A model generated the notes under the pieces. That model searched no databases. It was not told the origin of the DNA and saw only the letters and a program-made list of their open reading frames with translations. This document shows positions 45,651-57,224 of a DNA stretch of 64,000 bases, piece after piece (position 1 is the stretch's first letter; the number at the start of each line of letters is the position of its first letter). The position numbers and the translations under genes were made by a program. The DNA is from Ascarosepion bandense (taxonomy: Eukaryota > Mollusca > Cephalopoda > Sepiida > Sepiidae): positions 4,101,001 through 4,165,000 of the forward strand of contig JBBBDQ010001028.1 of NCBI GenBank assembly GCA_037127315.1. Direction: 5' to 3'.

Positions 45651-46700
45651 TTTTTTTTTTGCAGTATGCATGAGAATACCTTTCTTAGAACCAAATATAC
45701 TTAATAATGGGCGATGATCAGTTTGAAGTTTTTTTCTTTTTTTTTTTTTTGAAATAACATTCTGTGGTATTTCTTTACAAAAGAAAGTTATAGCAAGCTC
45801 TTACTTTTCAATTTGACTGCAGCATTTTTTCGTTTTGTCAAACATCTTGTATTAGCTTCTAATTTATGACATATTACCGCTTCTATGCCTTATTCGCTCG
45901 CATCCGACGCTACCATTATCTTTTGCTGCGGATCGAAATGTGTCACCAATAACTCTGAAGTTAATAGATTTTTAATTCCTTCAAAAGATTTTTAACATTC
46001 CACCGACCTATTCCATTTCGTACCCTTCTTAAATAAATTATTATGTAAATTATGAATCAGTTTCATGTCCTGTATTTTCGTAGAGCTCTTAATAAGTATG
46101 TCATCCATGTTAACGACGCAATCGTCTCGTCCAGCCAACACCGTATTCATTATGTATTGGAAAATACCTCGGTATACTTTTACACCGAATGGGGGATCTT
46201 ATAAACTTGTAGAGTCCTTTAAGTGTATTAATTCTCTAATACTTCCAACTTCCTCATCCATTTCAAGTTGAAGATATGCCTCAGAAAAGTCAATTTAAAA
46301 AAAAACTTTACTACAATCTAATTGAGCAAATATATCCCCAGAAGCTAGCAAGGGATATGTGGAAGGAGGCAGTAATTCAACCTAGTCAAAATTCTGCGCA
46401 TAAACGAACATTAGTTCTTTTCTTTTTAATATAAAATCAGCTAGTGTGAACCATTCTGAATAATCTATTTTTCAATTTCTCCACAGTTGTTTTTATTCTA
46501 TCAAGTTCGGTATTAATAGACTCCAATGTAGCAAAGGGTATCTTTTTTCGTGTTTAGATACTGGTATCACGTTTTCTTTTAATTTGAAAAATGCCTTTGA
46601 CTTCTCAAGTCCTTTGAGAAAATGTACGTAACTTTTTTTTTAGTTTACTCGATGTTTCTCTAGCTGTATTCTTGTTTCTCTGCGGAACAATTATTCTTTT
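45651..46700 (-). pseudogene. Gypsy-2 reverse transcriptase and RNase H
   Basis: YDPPFGVKVYRGIFQYIMN, then VNMDDILIKSSTKI (motif C; the YLDDIL of the relative at 53.7 kb is VNMDDIL here), SFEGIKNLLTSELL, FDPQQKIMVASDASE (RNase H first Asp) and DHRPLLSIFGSKKG. Frameshifts and an A-run break the frame. The upstream protease and N-terminal RT are only faintly visible between 46300 and 47200. Confidence 0.65.
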
Positions 46701-47239
46701 TTTATTCTTGTAGAATGAATTAGAGGGTCAATTCCATAGTTCAAATGATTCTAGCAAATCGATGCCTACTAAAATTGGGTTGTAGTTTTTCAATACGTAA
46801 ACATCTACTTTATTTAGTTTTAATTTATTGCCCGATATTTCTCTTGCAATTTTCTTATATTTTGTTTTTGTTTTTTACTTTATTTTTCAAGTTGAGCTTG
46901 TCAATTCTGTTTCAAGTTTGTTCACCAATAATTGTAATATTGTTACCAGTGTCAAATTGAAATCTCACTGCATTGTTATTCATTTTTACTGTCACGAATT
47001 TGCTAATGTTTGAAATTTCCAGTTATTTTAACTGATAGCACTACTTTCAGCAAGTTAAAGTTTGTATGTTTTTTGTTGTTTTTTTTTGCTTTTTTACTTG
47101 CAGTACCTCTGAATTTTCTGCTTTTTTTTTCTTTTGCTTTTCGACTTACAGTGATATGTTTTTCCTCAGTTCATTTTTTTGGGGGGAAAGAGTAAATGAA
47201 CACTCCTTTCTTAAATGAAGCATACCACAGCCACCGGTA

Positions 47240-47907
47240 CTGATGTCTTTTTCAAACTACTTGTACTTCTGACTTACCTTTTTGTTCGATTTCGCTGTAT
47301 CGTGCCTTAAAATGACAATATTTTGGCACTCTTCCACTCGTGAGCGTATTTCCGCATCGTTGCTTGATGTTAGACCTTTAACAAAGATTAGATATATAAA
47401 TCTGTCTGGATAGAGCTCGTCAAGTTTACATTTCTCACAGCTGATTTTACTGGCATATATGACACTATCTTCATCTTTATCTTCGTCTTTAATACGGTTC
47501 AGGCACTGCCAACGTGTATAAAAAATGAAAACTTTTCATCAAAAATTTTGATAATATCAACAGGGTTTCTTTAAATTACTATTTTCAATAGTATTCGGTA
47601 AAATAAAATTCAGATATTTTTTCTGTTCAGCAGAGTACAATTTTCGTAAGAAAAGACGTTCTTTCTTCTCATCCGGACATACTTGATATTCTTTCTCTGA
47701 AATTAGATTCATGCTTACTAAAGTAGTTATGTATTGTTTTCTTCTGAGACGCAATTAAATTCACTGAGTTCGGAGAATATGAAATTGACTCTTTTTTTAC
47801 TCTGTTTCTTGCTTTTACATGATTGTCATCAACTGTCCTCAATATTCAATCCACTCCCGCTGCATTTTTTGTAATAGTTGCTGAATAATTATTTTCAATT
47901 CTTCCAT
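47240..47907 (-). pseudogene. Gypsy-2 gag
   Basis: The likely start is at 47907 (MEELKIIIQQLLQKMQREWI). EEYQVCPDEKKERLFLRKLY, FSFFYTRWQCLNRIKDED, CKLDELYPDRFIYLIFVKGL and AEIRSRVEECQNIVILRHDT follow in shifted frames, then a zinc-knuckle remnant (GGCGMLHLRKEC). The block order matches Gypsy-1 gag (SLFYKRWKCLNLQK, LADYCQQCVSIKKD). Confidence 0.65.
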
Positions 47908-48540
47908 AGAGCATTATTTTCGTACAATTAGTCCTTAACTAGGAAGAAAAAGTTTTTTCCTCATAGCAGTATGTCACACACCCTTAGAATTGATTGACTT
48001 CCGCGTCGCATTATGAATATACACGAAATTCACAAAATTATTTTCCGTGAAATTTGACTTATCTTCGCCAGCCTGCTTATTATGAATTCGAAGCATCGTC
48101 GAATGCGTCTTATTCCTTTGAATGAAGACAACACAATCTTCATTCCATTGAAATTCCATTGAATGAAGACAGCACAATCATGAAATATAATCTCACATGG
48201 AGCCGGCGTAGTCTTACTGAATACAGTAGTAAGAAAATATGGCTCACTCCCGGCTAGCTCAATACTTATCTGCCTCTTCACGTAGGCAGAATGTGGGCTC
48301 TCCGAGCCCGGAAGCTCGGTCAAAAATATTCCATAGACACTGCACAAGAAGATATTCTCCAAACGAGGCTCTTCCCTTCGGCGGAGCCCCATATTGATTC
48401 CTCCTGTCCGAATGCAATGAGAAAGACAGTTGCCAACCAGTCCTAGCCGATATTGCTGGCTCTCTGCCTGAAGGCAAAGACACCGACAGGTCAAACTAGC
48501 GAGAGGCTAGCTCTCTGCTGACGATTCTTGGTGTCAGTGT

Positions 48541-48622
48541 ATATGCTATTTAGATGTGCCCAAGTCATATTCTGGAATGGTGTGTTCATCTACACAGTAA
48601 ATAGACATATACTGAACAGGCT

Positions 48623-48681
<59 letters not shown>

Positions 48682-49597
48682 AAAGTTGAAAGAAATGGTC
48701 ATTGTGAATAGGTTTGAATTATTTCATAGCTACAAATATGTATTATTACATTAATTCAATTAATTTATTGATTGATTGGCTGATTTTAATTACATTGGGT
48801 TTGATTAGTTTTTGAAAAACTTGTAACTTCAGTGTTACCGTTTGTTTCTTCATTACCAATTTTCCTTTTCAAACCCAAAAACCAACGACACAATTTCTTC
48901 AGAGAAACATAATCAAATTAAGCGAGGATCTCAGCCTTATCCCGAAGTGTCTGACCCAACCAGAATATTTTCACAAATAATATTGGTTCTTCGTACCGCT
49001 TCACATGAGATGAATATGTATTAGTTTTCTCTATTCGTTTATTTTTTGTTTCTGTTTTTTTTTCTCACCACTATCTTTTCCTTTCTTCTTTCAATATCGT
49101 AAGAAGTGTCTGGTCATAATTAATCTTAGATAGAATGTAGATTTGTCTATGATGTCATTTTCTTTTCCTTCGTTAAGACCAATTCATTTTTTCGTAAAAG
49201 ATGATCTTGTGAAAAGGTATTTTTTGTCTACGCAAATATCCTTTGTCTGGGTAATATTATGATTTCTGGTAGGATTTTCTGTTCAAAATTTTCATCTTGT
49301 ATCTTTGATATGTTTCGGTTCTAAAGATATTCTATGTAGTTATGACATTTTGGAATATAAGAAAACTTCTTCATAAATATTTCATCTTAGCACTTTATTA
49401 ACAAACCCTATCTAAGCTCGTGTAAGTCATTTTTGAAAACATCACAGAACATATCAAAATATTTTTAAACAATTCCTAATCTCTTATTCTTATTATTTCC
49501 AACTAAAATTCATTAAATATAAAACACGAGATTTAATCAAGGAAGGAGGTTACGGCTAATTAATTGATTCGTTTTCTACAGCTTATCAACCCATTGA
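48541..49597. other. Unassigned sequence with a (GATA)n tract
   Basis: (GATA)n at 48624-48680; the rest is AT-rich without recognisable features. Confidence 0.55.
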
Positions 49598-49892
49598 AAG
49601 TTCAGTCAGTTAAGTGCCATACGTGATACACGCTTGGGCGATCATGTCTCGAAATAAGCATGACTGACTGGGCAGAAGATTTTCCCGCAGTAGGTTGCCA
49701 TTACTTTCTACGGTAGACTGATTGCCAACTAAAACTATAGAATCCAATTTGTCTTGTTATTTAACCCATAACTTGATAGAAGAGACGGATTAATACCTTT
49801 CCTAAGTTAATAAAACGGACCCAACAGATATTTGATCTCGGCTTTCTGATTAAACAATTTATAGCCAATAGCTATTACACTGCCCGTACATT
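49598..49892 (-). mobile_element. tRNA-derived SINE, copy 11 (family S)
   Basis: Minus strand: gttcagtcagttaagtgcca, atacgtgatacacgcttggg, gactgactgggcagaagatt, cccgcagtaggttgccatta, then a deletion before the head (atttgatctcggctttctga). The tail is the best preserved of all copies. Confidence 0.85.
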
Positions 49893-50430
49893 TAAGCTTA
49901 CAGCGGCTAATATTTGCAAGCGGTCATCCGTCTAGGTACTGACCAAACTCTATATTGCTTAACCATTGTAATCGAACGAGATATGGGTGAAAATCCACAT
50001 AAATCATCATCTTATCCGACTTCTTGATTTCCTATTAACTACGATCTGGAAAAATTAATTGCAAGTTCAATCACTATTTTGAATAACGATTTTTTAATGT
50101 CCTCTACCTCCTCGAAGTTTTCTCAGTTTCTTTACTTCTCAGCAGGCTTCTTTGTGTCTTATTGGCTTTATTACCATGCTTAGAGTGTAATTGTAAAAAA
50201 AAATATTTCTACATTTTTAATCATCTTACTTAAAAAAGACGATAATGCCACTAAAATGCAAAAGGTTACTGAGAGTAAAAGATAATTAGAAGACTTTATC
50301 AAGAGAAACCGGAAACACAATCCTAATTAGAAAACAAGGGATAAGCATCTACCTCCGAAAACGAGGAAAGAGTGAAAACTATGCGATAGACGAACTTATC
50401 TAATTATATATATATATAATTGTGCGTATG
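49893..50430. other. Unassigned AT-rich sequence
   Basis: Nothing supported. Confidence 0.5.
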
Positions 50431-50444
50431 AACAGCAATCTCTT

Positions 50445-51061
50445 TTTTTATATGTTTCATTAAAAATGACAAACAAGGTACTGGGAGTTGAGTTTTGTTT
50501 TGTTTTTTAATTATGTATAAATTGTTTAAGTATTCTGTAAGCCTAAGTGCTTTTGGCTATACTTTTAACTATTATCAAGGATGTTTTTTCTTTTAACTTT
50601 TAACTGGATGCATGAATTGTTTCATTTATATACATAGAGTTATAAAAATGTTTTATTTTTATTTTCCAAAGATGGTCAGTATGTACTCGTCGATAATACA
50701 AGTATAATAGCTTCATTAAAAATTATAAAAAGACTAAAATAATAGAAGCATTATTAAGACAAAAGAAAAAATTGAACACTCAGTAATATCAACTATGAAC
50801 ATTGGCATAATGTGCTGAGCGCGTTTGGAAATAAAAACATTACTATAACTATAAATACAGACATTAAACAATGTAAAAGTAAAAATAAAATATATCCTTC
50901 ATAATGGATAATATTATACCTGAAAGTGCTCGGAGATCCAGAACATTTAAACAACTTCTACATAATTTATGTCCAGAAATGAAGTAAATTATCAGAACAT
51001 AAGAAAAATTAAATAAAAAACTTAACTACAGTACATTGTCAATCGTTTTTGATGAAACGTG

Positions 51062-51062
<1 letters not shown>
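50445..51062 (+). mobile_element. PLE-E terminal repeat, copy 1
   Basis: Shares with 59555-60042, in the same order: gtttcattaaaaatgacaaa, ttctgtaagcctaagtgctt, ttggctatacttttaactat, tatcaagga, gtccagaaatgaag, attatcagaacataagaaaa and aacttaactacagtacattg. A (TA)n run (51067-51093) follows. The tttcggctatg...attatcaaaga-like block resembles the conserved terminal block of PLE-1 (aaagagtaaataa side), so I place it among the PLEs; no coding is left. Confidence 0.55.
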
Positions 51063-51095
<33 letters not shown>

Positions 51096-51954
51096 CCTTG
51101 AAGGACTGACAGCGTCTAATACGATCTGGGAGTGATGCAAACACAATGAGTCTTGTTAACAAGGCAGCATACAATCTGACGGTGTCATGATAATGATGTG
51201 AAATGTGTTCACGTTATATGGGTTGTCTATCCTGGTCTGCTTGAAGCATTATTGACTGATGACCGCAACCATTTGCACCCATTCATGGATTCCATTTACT
51301 TCAACAACAATAGATGATTCCAGCAGTTTAATGCACCACATCATCGTGGTGCCCAAATTGTCCAGAATTACTTTGAAGAACATTCTGGAGACTTCTGATA
51401 AACTGTTTTGCCACCAGATTTGCGCAAACATTTATAGAAAGTGGTGGTGAGGTTTATTTGAAAAAAAAATCTTCTGCCTATATGATAATATCAAGGAGCT
51501 CAGTATCCTTCCAAAGGTCTTCTGATCAATATGTCAACTTGCTGTACGTTTTCATAGTATTTGTTGTTTGGACTATTGTTCTCGTCTTTATTATCATATT
51601 CACGACGTTTCGATCGTCTTACGCTCCGGTTTTATTCAGATGATATGCGTTGAATTTCGAACCCTTACTTTCGTACAGTGGGATAGATTGTTCTGGTTCC
51701 ACATGTGTTATTCCTATTCTGTATATCTCAGTTTCAGATATTTTCTTTTAGTAACCAAACTCTCCACGTTTTTGTTCGCATCTACTGTGGCCAGGTATTG
51801 AACTCATAACTCTTGGATCAAGTCACTGAATTTTTCAACAAAAGTTACTTTTTCCACTGGGCCATGTGTCCTTGGGAAGATCAGTGAATTAATTTTTTAT
51901 TAACCTAATGATTCAGTTGTTATATTTTTACCAGAGCTCATATTTCAATTTTCG
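51063..51954. other. Unassigned sequence
   Basis: Begins with a (TA)n run. No LTR matching the one at 56228-56498 is found here, so the 3' end of Gypsy-1 is missing. Confidence 0.5.
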
Positions 51955-52610
51955 TTGAACTTCCTTTTTGGAGGTTGAGTTGTGGGTGTAAGTGCTTTTT
52001 CTCTTGGAATTAATTTATCAAACGCCGATTGCACCTTTCTCGCGAACATCAATTCTGCAGGTGACAGTGCTGAAGGCGCAGCTTTGATAGGGGTTATCCT
52101 ATAAATTTGTAGGAATAATTGCAGTGGCTTCTTAGTAGGTGTCCCTGACGCCTTTTTAATGCCCTTTTTAAGGTGTCGACAAATCTTTCAGTCAATCCGT
52201 TACTACGCGGATGGTACGGTGGAGTTTTATATGTTCTATCTGAAACGTTTCACAAAACTCCTTGAATTCTTTCGAAGTTAATTGTGTTCCGTTATAACTT
52301 ACTAACGTGTCCACGACTCTGAATCTTGCGAATAATTCGTGCAGTCTATTAATTGTATTTCCCGCTGTTGGTCTCTTCATTTGAAATACTTCCGGCCACT
52401 TACTGTAGCTATCTACTATTATCAGATAATATAAGTTGTCGATTGGTCCTGCAAAATCCACATGTACCCTTGACCAGGGTCTATCTGTTCTTGGGCATGG
52501 TTTCTTCAATATCTGTGGCGCCTTTGCAGCATAAGCGCACCCTTTACATCTACTAACCATAGTCGCGATGTCCACGTCTATCCCCGGCCAGTACACATAA
52601 GATCGCAAAA
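51955..52610 (-). pseudogene. Gypsy-1 integrase
   Basis: SYVYWPGIDVDIATMVSRCK and GCAY give the CxxC part of the HHCC finger. Then RPWSRVHVDFAGPIDNLYYL with IIVDSYSKWPEV (first catalytic Asp in VDFAGP), VDTLVSYNGTQLTSKEF (the second Asp of VSDNG replaced by Tyr) and, in another frame, HPRSNGLTERFVDTLKR (catalytic Glu) and ALSPAELMFARKVQSAFDKL. Loss of the second acidic residue and a frameshift near 52192 make it inactive. The preceding frame supplies the finger histidines (HAGHPGVNHK). Confidence 0.85.
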
Positions 52611-53463
52611 GACTTTATGATTTACTCCCGGGTGTCCTGCATGAAAATCTCTCAGAATCCTCTTCTGCAAAGCTTTTGGGATTACTACTCTTTCGCTATA
52701 CAACACTACATTATCACATAATGAAAATGTTTCCGAAATCCGGTGGTCTTTCTCGGCTAATTTTATTTTTGTGTCTTTGATGAATTGGTCTTTCTCAGCT
52801 TCTTTCTTTATTTCTACTAAAGAAACTGGCAATTCTCTAATAGTGTCATTCAGCATATTCATTACTTCCACTTCTGCTTCTAATGGTTCATCTGCTTTTG
52901 AAATTAGCCTAGATAGGCCATCCGCATTTTCAATTTTGCTCGATGGTAAATGTTGTAATTTAAAGTTATAATTCAGCAGTATTGTTCTCCATCTTAATAA
53001 TCGATTTGCCGTGTAAGTAGGGAGTCTCTTCTTTGAACCAAAGATGGTTAATAACGGTTTATGGTTCCGTTTGTAATGTGAAAAATCTTCCATGGATGTA
53101 CCTATGGAATTTAGTTACCGAGAAAATTATCGCTAGCGCTTCTTTTTCTATCTGTGAGTAGCTGCGTTCTGCTGGTAGTAACGATCTACTCGCGTGTGCG
53201 ATCGGTTTCATCGCGCTGTCCTCGCACTTATGTAAGATGCATGCGCCAATCCCTTATTCACTGGCGTCGCAAGCTATCACTATTTCTAGCTTGGGATTAT
53301 AGTGTGCGAGGAATAGATCTGATGTTAGTCTATCTTTTATTTCTTCGAACGCTTTCTTACACTCATTAGACCAATGCCAAGTTTTATCTTTTTGCAGTAG
53401 TTCATTTAGGGGCGCTCGCAAATTGTGCAAGTTTGGAATAAATGCTTGGTAATAACTTACCAA
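52578..53463 (-). pseudogene. Gypsy-1 RNase H and connection to integrase
   Basis: LEIVIACDASE at the end of one frame is the first catalytic segment of RNase H. After a break the next frame gives YKRNHKPLLTIFGSKKRLP, TANRLLRWRTILLNYNFKLQ and SKIENADGLSRL (NADxLSR motif ending RNase H), then the linker to the integrase finger LRDFHAGHPGVNHK. The ADGLSR context fits the Ty3/Gypsy RNase H C-terminus. Confidence 0.85.
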
Positions 53464-54200
53464 AACCTAAGAAGCTCTTAAGTGTCTTAATGTTTTTAGG
53501 CTCAGGTGTGTTCTGGATTGCAGAGGAACGGTTTGGATCGGGGTTTTCCCATCCTTATTGATTATGTGTCCTAGGTATCTGATCTCTTCTAGCAAGAAAT
53601 CACATTTTCCTTCCTTCACTTTGAGCCCATACTTTCTTATCCTCTCGAACACTTCCTGAGTATGTATTGTGTGCTCCTCGACCGTTTCACTCTTAATTAA
53701 AATGTCGTCGAGATATGCGGTAGCGAAGTCAAGATCCGCCAGCATTTTATCCATAATTTGTTGAAATATTGCTGGTGCCGTTTTTACACCGAAAGGTAAC
53801 CGTTCGTATTTGTATAATACTCTATGCGTATTTATGCATAGTAGATTCGAAGTTTCCTCATCGACCGGTATTTGTAGGTATGCCTCACTGAGATCTATTT
53901 TAGTGAAATATTTACCGCCATTTAACTTAGCGAATACTTCATCAGGGCCAGGTAAAGGATAATGGAAGTCCTGTATGGCGATATTTAACCCTGTCGAAAA
54001 GTCAGCGCAAATGCGAATGTCGCCCGATTTCTTTTTTTACATAAACCGCAGGCGCGGCCCAGTCACTATATTCGGTTTTCAAAATCACACCTAATTTTGT
54101 CAGTCTTTCCAGTTCCGCATCAATTTTTTTCAATCGCCACGTAAGGCGTGTTTCTCTTCTTTTTGAAAACTAGTTGTATGTCCTTCTTTAATTGGATTTT
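53250..54200 (-). pseudogene. Gypsy-1 reverse transcriptase
   Basis: In three frames from about 54180: LERLTKLGVILKTEYSDWAA, SGDIRICADFSTGLN, KYFTKIDLSEAYLQIPVDEE (motif A, catalytic Asp), YERLPFGVKTAPAIFQQIMD (motif B), ATAYLDDILIKSETVEEH (motif C, Asp pair) and CDFLLEEIRYLGHIINKDGK. The catalytic residues appear intact; frameshifts near 54030, 53760 and 53465 disrupt continuity. Confidence 0.88.
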
Positions 54201-54300
54201 TGCTGCCGTTTTGGTGCATCTCCCTAGACCTTCTGAAAATACTTCAGGGAAAGCATTTTTTATCTCAGTTTTTAATTTTTTAATCTCGTCAGTCGTTTCA

Positions 54301-54813
54301 CTAATATTTCTGCAATATGCGCTTATAGGTAAATCCCATAAGTCGAATTCGTTTATCCAGTCTGTCCCGAATAGATTGTTCGTTCATTATAAACATTTTC
54401 GCTCTTTTCGTTAGATTGTTGAACTTAACATTTAAAATTAGTTCTCCTTCAAACTTAATTCTTTTCCCTGTGACAGTTCTGGCAACCTTATTTGCTTTAA
54501 ATAAAGTTGGTTTGTTCAATTTCTTCCACGTTTTATAGTTTATAATCGAAGTATCAGATCCAGAATCTAGCTGCATGTTAATTGGTTGACTGAATATTTC
54601 TACTTGCAAATATTTTCTCATGTTCTGGTTCTGTTCTTCTGATCTTGTAACTTTTACGTGACTTTTACTTTTTAATCTGCATTTAGAATTTATATGACCT
54701 CGTCTATTGCAGTTCCTACACGTTTTATTTGTGAATGGACAGTCACTTCTCCAATGACGTTCGCCACAACCATAACAAGATTTGGGGGGGATCTTTTTCA
54801 TACTTACTCCCAC
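54301..54813 (-). pseudogene. Gypsy-1 nucleocapsid zinc knuckles and aspartic protease
   Basis: Two knuckles: CYGCGERHWRSDC and CRNCNRRGHINSKC, both CxxCx4Hx4C. They are followed by the protease core, MQLDSGSDTSIINYKTWKKL, with the DSGSD active-site loop. The open frame ends at 54301 shortly before the RT frame. It overlaps the gag frame by about 70 bp in a different phase, consistent with a frameshifted single polyprotein rather than two genes. Confidence 0.85.
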
Positions 54814-55500
54814 TTGTCGTTGGTGAATGATACTTGCGTCTCGTCCTTCTAGTAACTTTTTTTATGCTTGCTAGAGCGGTTTCCGGAATTTTCTTTGCAT
54901 CCTTCTTAATACTAACACACTGTTGGCAATAGTCCGCCAGCTTTTGTAACGTAATACTTTGCTCATTCTCTAGTTTTGTCGGTATCCTTCTTCTCATATC
55001 TGCGTCTTTATCAGATACTAAACCAAGCACAAACGCTAGACATTTAAAGTTATCTGCCGTCAGTTCTGCTAATCTGAAATCATCACAATTTTTGTTTGCT
55101 ACTGATGCGAACGTTGTATAGTTCCTCATCGTTATTTTTTGTAGGTTCAAGCACTTCCACCTTTTGTAAAATAAAGATAATCTCGGACTAAACAATTCTT
55201 TCAACAGACTTATTGTTTCATCAAAATCCAAGTCTCTTGTTTTCCTTGGCAAGATGAAATCTGTGAATTTATTGTGTTCATATGTCCCTAATTTCCTTAA
55301 GAGAAGTCTAATTTTGTTCTCATTCGGCCACGATTTGCAATCTATTTCGTAAACATCTTGGTATCTATGATACTATCTCTCAAACATACTATCCTCGTCG
55401 GGATTATAAGTGAAATTTTCAATCGTAGTCCATATTGTATTTTGTGAGAAAGTGTTATAATCCGTGTTTTTATTTTATAATTATTTTATGCAAGAGTTCC
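54743..55500 (-). pseudogene. Gypsy-1 gag (capsid part)
   Basis: The open frame 54743-55252 includes LDFDETISLLKELFSPRLSL, FYKRWKCLNLQK, FRLAELTADNFKCLAFVLGL and ITLQKLADYCQQCVSIKKD, typical of the gag capsid of this Gypsy group. It begins after the FILPRKTRDL segment. Upstream, in other frames, 55252-55470 continues (IDCKSWPNENKIRLLLRKLG) and links it to the coiled-coil frame. Confidence 0.8.
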
Positions 55501-55766
55501 TGCATCTCTACATATTTCCTAGCATTTTCCTCCTGAAATTTTTGTTGTCTTATATCATTTTCAAGTTGCCTTTCTTGAAATTTTCGTTGTTTTTTCTCAT
55601 TTTCAATTTGTCTTTTTTCATTTTCAATTTGCATTGCCTGTAATTTTTGCTGTTGTTTTTTCTCATTTTCAATTTGCATTTCCTGTAATTTTTTCTGTAA
55701 TTCCAATTGTTGTTGTGTTTGATATTTGATCAGTTCAAGTATGGTATTTTGAAATTGTTCCATCAT
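55470..55766 (-). pseudogene. Gypsy-1 gag N-terminal coiled coil
   Basis: 98 residues starting MMEQFQNTILELIKYQTQQQ. Near-perfect repeats of QxMQIENEKKQ give a highly charged Lys/Glu/Gln coiled coil. Glu/Gln-rich N-terminal helices precede the capsid in this group. The DNA underneath has an internal repeat (tctcattttcaatttgc) of about 36-42 bp. The frame stops just after EMQELLHKIIIK, so the original gag is broken here. Confidence 0.75.
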
Positions 55767-56029
55767 GTTTTTTTTCTTTTTACAGCGAATAACATAACGT
55801 CAAAAATTTTCTTTCACAGAGGGGAGGGTCACAAGTTTCACAATACAATTTTTCCAACAGAAAAAAAAAGAAGTTAAACGTGACTTACAATTTTTCTTGC
55901 TGCGAATGTGGCTTTCCACGTAACTTTACGTCTGTTGTCGATTGGTGTTACTACTAAAGACTTTCCGTGTTGCCAAATTTTTGTCGTCAGTAGTTCCCTC
56001 TGTGAAACTAGATTCACTGTAGTACTAAG

Positions 56030-56227
56030 GACCGCAACTGAGTTTTTTTTTCCTTGAGAATGTCGAATACTTCGTCACACTGTTGTGTCGTGGGACAATT
56101 TTGCAATTTTTCTTCCCGTGAGTATGTCGAATATTTCGTCACCACTGTTGAGTTGTGAGACGATTTTGAACATTTTTTAAAATTTTTTTTTCCTCCGTGT
56201 CGATGTCGAATAATCTTCGTCGCCATT
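56030..56227 (-). repeat. Triplicated primer-site leader of Gypsy-1
   Basis: On the minus strand the junction sequence caactcaaca-tggcgacgaagat recurs as caactcaacag-tggtgacgaaata and cacaacag-tgtgacgaagta, each followed by attcgacat and an A-run, at spacings of about 65-85 bp. An open frame through it (70 residues) is a by-product. Confidence 0.6.
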
Positions 56228-56498
56228 GTTGAGTTGTGCGGTAAAAAATACGAACAACAGAAAATTATATTAAATAAATGTATTACGGAAGAAAATAGTA
56301 TTTACAAAGTGGGGTTAGTAATCATACAGGAAACAAGGTATTAATTGTACATCTCTTCGTGCGATGTAGAGTCCGATTATAATCACTTCCGGTTGACTAC
56401 CAGAAGTATCTGACTGACTTGTTAGCATAGGTCCAATCACTCTAGCACTGGTATATCGCTACTGTGACATTACCGCCAACAACACCGAGGTCTTGACA
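56228..56498 (-). mobile_element. Probable 5' LTR of Gypsy-1
   Basis: Minus strand starting tgtcaagacctcggtg at 56498 and ending ...caactcaaca at about 56228, just before tggcgacgaagat, a plausible tRNA primer site. It contains attaaataaatgt-like and gttaatac-rich sequence. No partner LTR exists in the window, so the boundaries are provisional. Confidence 0.5.
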
Positions 56499-57224
56499 CT
56501 ACCACTATTTGTAGTGCATGGAATGGTTCATTTATCATTTAAATGGTTGAGAGCGCCCTAACAAAGTTTTATATCCGCAAAAAATTCTACACCTAGAAAT
56601 ATCAAGTATGACTCAACATCTCTGCACATATTTTCCGATCATATAAAGAACAAATACCTGGTCGGGTTTCTGCACTTCGCCGAGCAAGATAAAGGCGCAC
56701 ACAATACGAGGCACTTATCACATGTCTTCGGCACGTCAGTGTATAAAAGTTTTTACCAATATTTTAATTAATAAAAAATTCATGCTGAAAGATTTTATTT
56801 GCATAATAGTTAGATAGTTCGATAGATAGATCGAAAGATAAACAGATATGAACGAATGAGGTTATAAAATCATACAGACACAGCTGTCAATTCGGACGAG
56901 GCGTGTTAATTCTGTTCACAGATAACAAGATTAACTTTTTCGACTGGTCGATAAGAGAAAAGTCAGAAAATAAAGCGTGGAGTCAAAACTAATTCCAGTT
57001 TTCCTGTTGATCACTGACGAACAAGAAATTTTTTTCGTTCTAACGATTGCCAGTGGTCCATTGAAACCGAAGAAAACAAACTTGGTTTTTATAAATCTTT
57101 CTTTTTATTATTTTTTTATTTTAATCATTTTTATTCAATCTCTTTTTGACATTTTGATGAGTGAAGAAAAATATTACGCGACTCATACCTGAAATTAATT
57201 CCAACATTTCACTTCTCCATTGTA
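56499..57224. other. Unassigned sequence upstream of PLE-C
   Basis: AT-rich, ending in a short (TA)n run at 57228-57241 where PLE-C begins. No gene recognised. Confidence 0.5.

Larger units (their letters stand above)
45035..48540 (-). mobile_element. Gypsy LTR retrotransposon, decayed (Gypsy-2)
   Basis: Minus-strand gag, RT, RNase H and integrase pieces occur in canonical order from about 47907 to 45035. The GC-richer block at 48065-48540 precedes gag and could be its 5' LTR and leader: aataagcaggc is followed by tggcgaagataag, a primer-site-like sequence. The LTR call is tentative because no second LTR is visible. It is related to Gypsy-1 but more decayed. Confidence 0.75.
51955..56498 (-). 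mobile_element. Gypsy LTR retrotransposon, 3'-truncated (Gypsy-1)
   Basis: Minus-strand element with probable 5' LTR (56498-56228), leader with repeats, gag, protease, RT, RNase H and integrase in canonical Gypsy order. All pieces are long enough to identify, but frameshifts separate most of them. The 3' LTR is absent. The gag and protease-RT style is of the K02A2.6-like Gypsy group (my reading from motif layout). Confidence 0.88.

Noticed and set aside
48030..48494. 154-residue open frame on the minus strand
   Set aside because: It lies in the putative LTR and leader of Gypsy-2, overlaps two other frames and has no domain.
56014..56226. 70-residue open frame starting in the Gypsy-1 primer site
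   Set aside because: The frame is a by-product of the triplicated leader; no gag-like motif.
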